Positions 61,977 to 64,000 of a stretch of 64,000 bases of DNA are shown here, piece after piece. The DNA is from Poriferisodalis sp965198245 (GTDB lineage Bacteria > Actinomycetota > Acidimicrobiia > Acidimicrobiales > Poriferisodalaceae), in the NCBI RefSeq assembly GCF_965198245.1, contig NZ_OZ240249.1, forward strand, positions 3,658,001-3,722,000, written 5' to 3'. The position numbers and the translations under genes are program-made. The notes beneath the pieces were generated by a model, which saw only the letters and a list, made by a program, of their open reading frames with translations, was not told the origin of the DNA and made no database searches. Every line of letters starts with the position of its first letter. The first letter of the stretch is position 1.

Positions 61977-63284
61977 ATGAACGTCGGGCCGAGTCTTGTG
62001 GGTGATGCGAGGATCCAAGAAGCAGGCGGAGCAATGCATGCGGAAATGTACCCCCGGGCTGTCGAACGGCTGATGGCAGACGAGTTGTTGCCCGTCTTTC
62101 CCGCTGTCCTCGTCGTCGGTCCTCGCGGCTGCGGCAAGTCGACGTCCATGATGCGATTTGCCGACACCACCCTGGACCTGTCCAAGCCCGGTGACCGCTT
62201 GGCTGCCAGGGAAGATCCAGATGGCGTATTGGCCATTTCGGACGGCACGGTGCTCGTGGACAAATGGCAGGAGGCGCCCGAGATCCTGGGAGCAATCAAG
62301 CGGGCCGTGGACGCCGACCGCTCACGCCGTCCGGGGAGATTCATCGTCACCGGTTCAGTCCGGGCAGCCCAGCAAGCAGCCACCTGGCCAGGGACAGGAC
62401 GCCTCATCCGGGTGAGAATGCATGGCTTGACCCAAGCCGAACTCCAGCGCGACGAGCACTACAACCCGGTCGATGCCCTGTTCCGCCTCGGCCATGTGCA
62501 ATTCGGCCCCTCAGAGTGGTCGCGTCACGACTATCTCGAAGCCATTACCGCTGGACAGTTTCCTGTGGCCGTCGAGTTGAGCGGACGCAATCGCCGCCGT
62601 TGGTTCAGTGCCTATGTCGACCAACTCATCGACAGAGACGCCTTGCCGGTGTCCGGCCGTGCTCCGCACATACAGAAGCTTCGCTCGGTCCTCGAGTCAT
62701 GCGCTGCCCGGACTGGCCTCGAACTCAACAAGCGAGCCACAGCGGACGACGTCGGCATCGACTTCAAGACCGCGGACCGATACCTCAGCTTGCTCGAAGA
62801 TCTCTGTGTCACGAGCCGAGTGCCGGCATGGCACACGAAACGACTGCAACGGCTCACCCGTTCCCCGAAGATCCACCTGGCCGATACGGGCATGGCCGCG
62901 CATCTCCTCAACGTCGATGCCACTTCGGTGGGAAGAGACCCGATGCTTGTCGGCCAGATGTTTGAGACGTTCGCAACAAACGAACTGTCGGCCCACATCG
63001 AGACCGCTCAATCAGAAACCCGGATGTTCCACCTTCGAGATCGCGACGGGAAGGAGGTCGACATTGTGCTCGAGAGCGAGGGCAGGATCGTCGGTATCGA
63101 AATCAAGTCGTCCAGCGTCATCAGCCATGACGACGCACGAGGCCTGATGTGGCTGAGAGACCGGGTCGGCGACAGCTTCGTTGGCGGAGCCGTCTTGAGC
63201 AGCAGCTCTGTGCCCTTCCAGCTCAATGAACACGTGTGGTCGCTGCCCCTCAGCGCTCTTTGGCGTGCCCCTCTGCCGAGATAG
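61977..63284 (+). CDS. AAA-14/DUF4143-type ATPase
   Basis: 435 residues. The P-loop VVGPRGCGKSTSMMRFA is near residue 48, and VLVDKWQEAPEIL and RFIVTGSVRA are the Walker B and sensor regions. DUF4143 follows, with a C-terminal PD-(D/E)xK-like fold seen as GKEVDIVLESEGRIVGIEIK. These ATPases are common as solitary or defence/toxin-linked genes, with unknown role. Start ATG 61977; MHAEMYPRAVERL at 62034 is an alternative. Plus strand, divergent from the arsR gene. Confidence 0.85.
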   Translation: MNVGPSLVGDARIQEAGGAMHAEMYPRAVERLMADELLPVFPAVLVVGPRGCGKSTSMMRFADTTLDLSKPGDRLAAREDPDGVLAISDGTVLVDKWQEAPEILGAIKRAVDADRSRRPGRFIVTGSVRAAQQAATWPGTGRLIRVRMHGLTQAELQRDEHYNPVDALFRLGHVQFGPSEWSRHDYLEAITAGQFPVAVELSGRNRRRWFSAYVDQLIDRDALPVSGRAPHIQKLRSVLESCAARTGLELNKRATADDVGIDFKTADRYLSLLEDLCVTSRVPAWHTKRLQRLTRSPKIHLADTGMAAHLLNVDATSVGRDPMLVGQMFETFATNELSAHIETAQSETRMFHLRDRDGKEVDIVLESEGRIVGIEIKSSSVISHDDARGLMWLRDRVGDSFVGGAVLSSSSVPFQLNEHVWSLPLSALWRAPLPR

Positions 63285-63382
63285 GCCGACGGTCGTGCCC
63301 GCTGCTGGGGTGGTCAGGCGTTGCGCCCGCAGGGCTTGTTGACGGTGGCCGCCGGGTGCGTCTGCGGGTACGAGAAATTCAG

Positions 63383-64000
63383 CTACATCATCGAGACGGT
63401 GCGTCCCAGCAGGACGTACAGCGGATCCTTGGTGGCTGCGAGCGCTGCCGCCACCTCTTCGTGGGAGATCTCGCCGTCGAACATGCCGGCGGCCATGTTC
63501 GCTACGACCGCCACTCCGGCGTACGGAATGCCGGCCTCTCGGGCCAGCGCCACCTCCGGATAACCGGTCATCCCGACGACGCTGCCGCCCATCTGGGCGT
63601 ACATGCGGATCTCTGCCGGCGTCTCGAAGCGTGGCCCGTTGGTGCAGACGTAGGTGGCACTCGGTGCTACGTCGATGCCCTCGGCCTGCGCCGCCGCCGC
63701 CATCGCAGCGCGCAGTGCCGGGTCGTAGGGGGTGGACATGTCGGTGTGCACGACCTGGCCCGGCCCGTCGAAGAACGTTGCGGCCCGGCCGGTGGTGAAC
63801 TCCAAGTAGTCGTCGAGCAGCAGGAACGAACCGGTTCCGCGCTCGGGCACCATCGAGCCCACGACGCTCACGGCCAGGATGGCCACCGCGCCCAGGTCGC
63901 GCATTGCGGCGATGTTGGCCCGGTAGTTGATGGCCGACGGCGCGATGGAGTGATCGCCGCCGTGGCGGGGCACGAACACGATGCGCCGCCCGTGCCAGCG
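63383..64000 (-). CDS. S-methyl-5'-thioadenosine phosphorylase-type enzyme (partial)
   Basis: 206 codons before the window edge; the N-terminus is outside. VFVPRHGGDHSIAPSAINYRANIAAMRDLG, CTNGPRFETPAEIRMYAQMGG and VVGMTGYPEVALAREAGIPYAGVAVV are the phosphate, ribose and base sites of the MTAP/PNP family. It cleaves methylthioadenosine or a purine nucleoside with phosphate; the Met-Thr of GMTGYPE is MTAP-like. The 98 bp on its 3' side show nothing. Confidence 0.88.
   Translation of the reverse strand, partial: RWHGRRIVFVPRHGGDHSIAPSAINYRANIAAMRDLGAVAILAVSVVGSMVPERGTGSFLLLDDYLEFTTGRAATFFDGPGQVVHTDMSTPYDPALRAAMAAAAQAEGIDVAPSATYVCTNGPRFETPAEIRMYAQMGGSVVGMTGYPEVALAREAGIPYAGVAVVANMAAGMFDGEISHEEVAAALAATKDPLYVLLGRTVSMM

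Noticed and set aside
1..64000. tRNA, rRNA or tmRNA genes
   Set aside because: Scanning by eye for T-loop and rRNA motifs gave no cloverleaf that could be closed; none is reported.

Overview
The window is GC-rich DNA with dense genes and short, often 4-nt overlapping, spacings. DUF222/HNH endonuclease-like proteins, a DUF5317 membrane protein, CWB2 cell-wall-binding repeats and lipobox signal peptides point to Actinomycetota. Together with a complete System I (Ccm) cytochrome c maturation operon, class Acidimicrobiia is the best guess (inference; no rRNA or marker phylogeny is present).

Layout. 0-23 kb is mostly housekeeping: an Mrp/NBP35 ATPase, two orphan hypothetical genes with a decayed tail duplicate, the eight-gene ccmA-B-C-D-E-F-G-H operon on the minus strand (3.3-10.1 kb), a small biotin carrier, DUF5317, a CaiB-type CoA transferase, valS, an MscS channel, a VapBC-like pair, two crotonase-fold proteins, rsgA and a family 5 solute-binding lipoprotein. 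23-26 kb is debris: an IS982-like transposase tail with 57-bp tandem repeats, a DUF222/HNH gene and an IS1380-like tail.

26-37.7 kb is a minus-strand surface or secreted module. It holds a 2,875-residue multidomain kexin-like protease (FN3, PPC, S8, P domain, Spondin_N, cadherin-like, three CWB2 repeats), a two-Cache lipoprotein, and two tandem paralogous secreted proteins. Each paralog has a run of 13 C bases (sense strand) in its signal-peptide codons, which suggests phase variation. A tyrosine recombinase follows (38.1-39.3 kb).

39-51 kb is a mobile, mosaic stretch: an AT-richer gap with a perfect palindrome, a small gene followed by a truncated partner, a deletion-riddled second copy of a molybdenum hydroxylase large-subunit gene, another DUF222/HNH gene, fused IS110/IS110/ISL3 remnants, rmuC, the intact molybdenum hydroxylase gene, and an AT-richer type II restriction-modification pair.

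51-61.8 kb is an almost unbroken minus-strand series. An ArsR repressor and a cytoplasmic SRPBCC-periplasmic-binding-protein fusion are followed by a lipoprotein binding protein, LivH, a fused LivM-LivG, LivF, an amidase, and PaaA-D-B-C (phenylacetyl-CoA epoxidase without PaaE). One motif, CAGATRTTGACA, lies before both arsR and the binding-protein gene. Together they look like an amide uptake and degradation pathway with its own sensor. The right end has a DUF4143-type ATPase and a partial MTAP-type phosphorylase.
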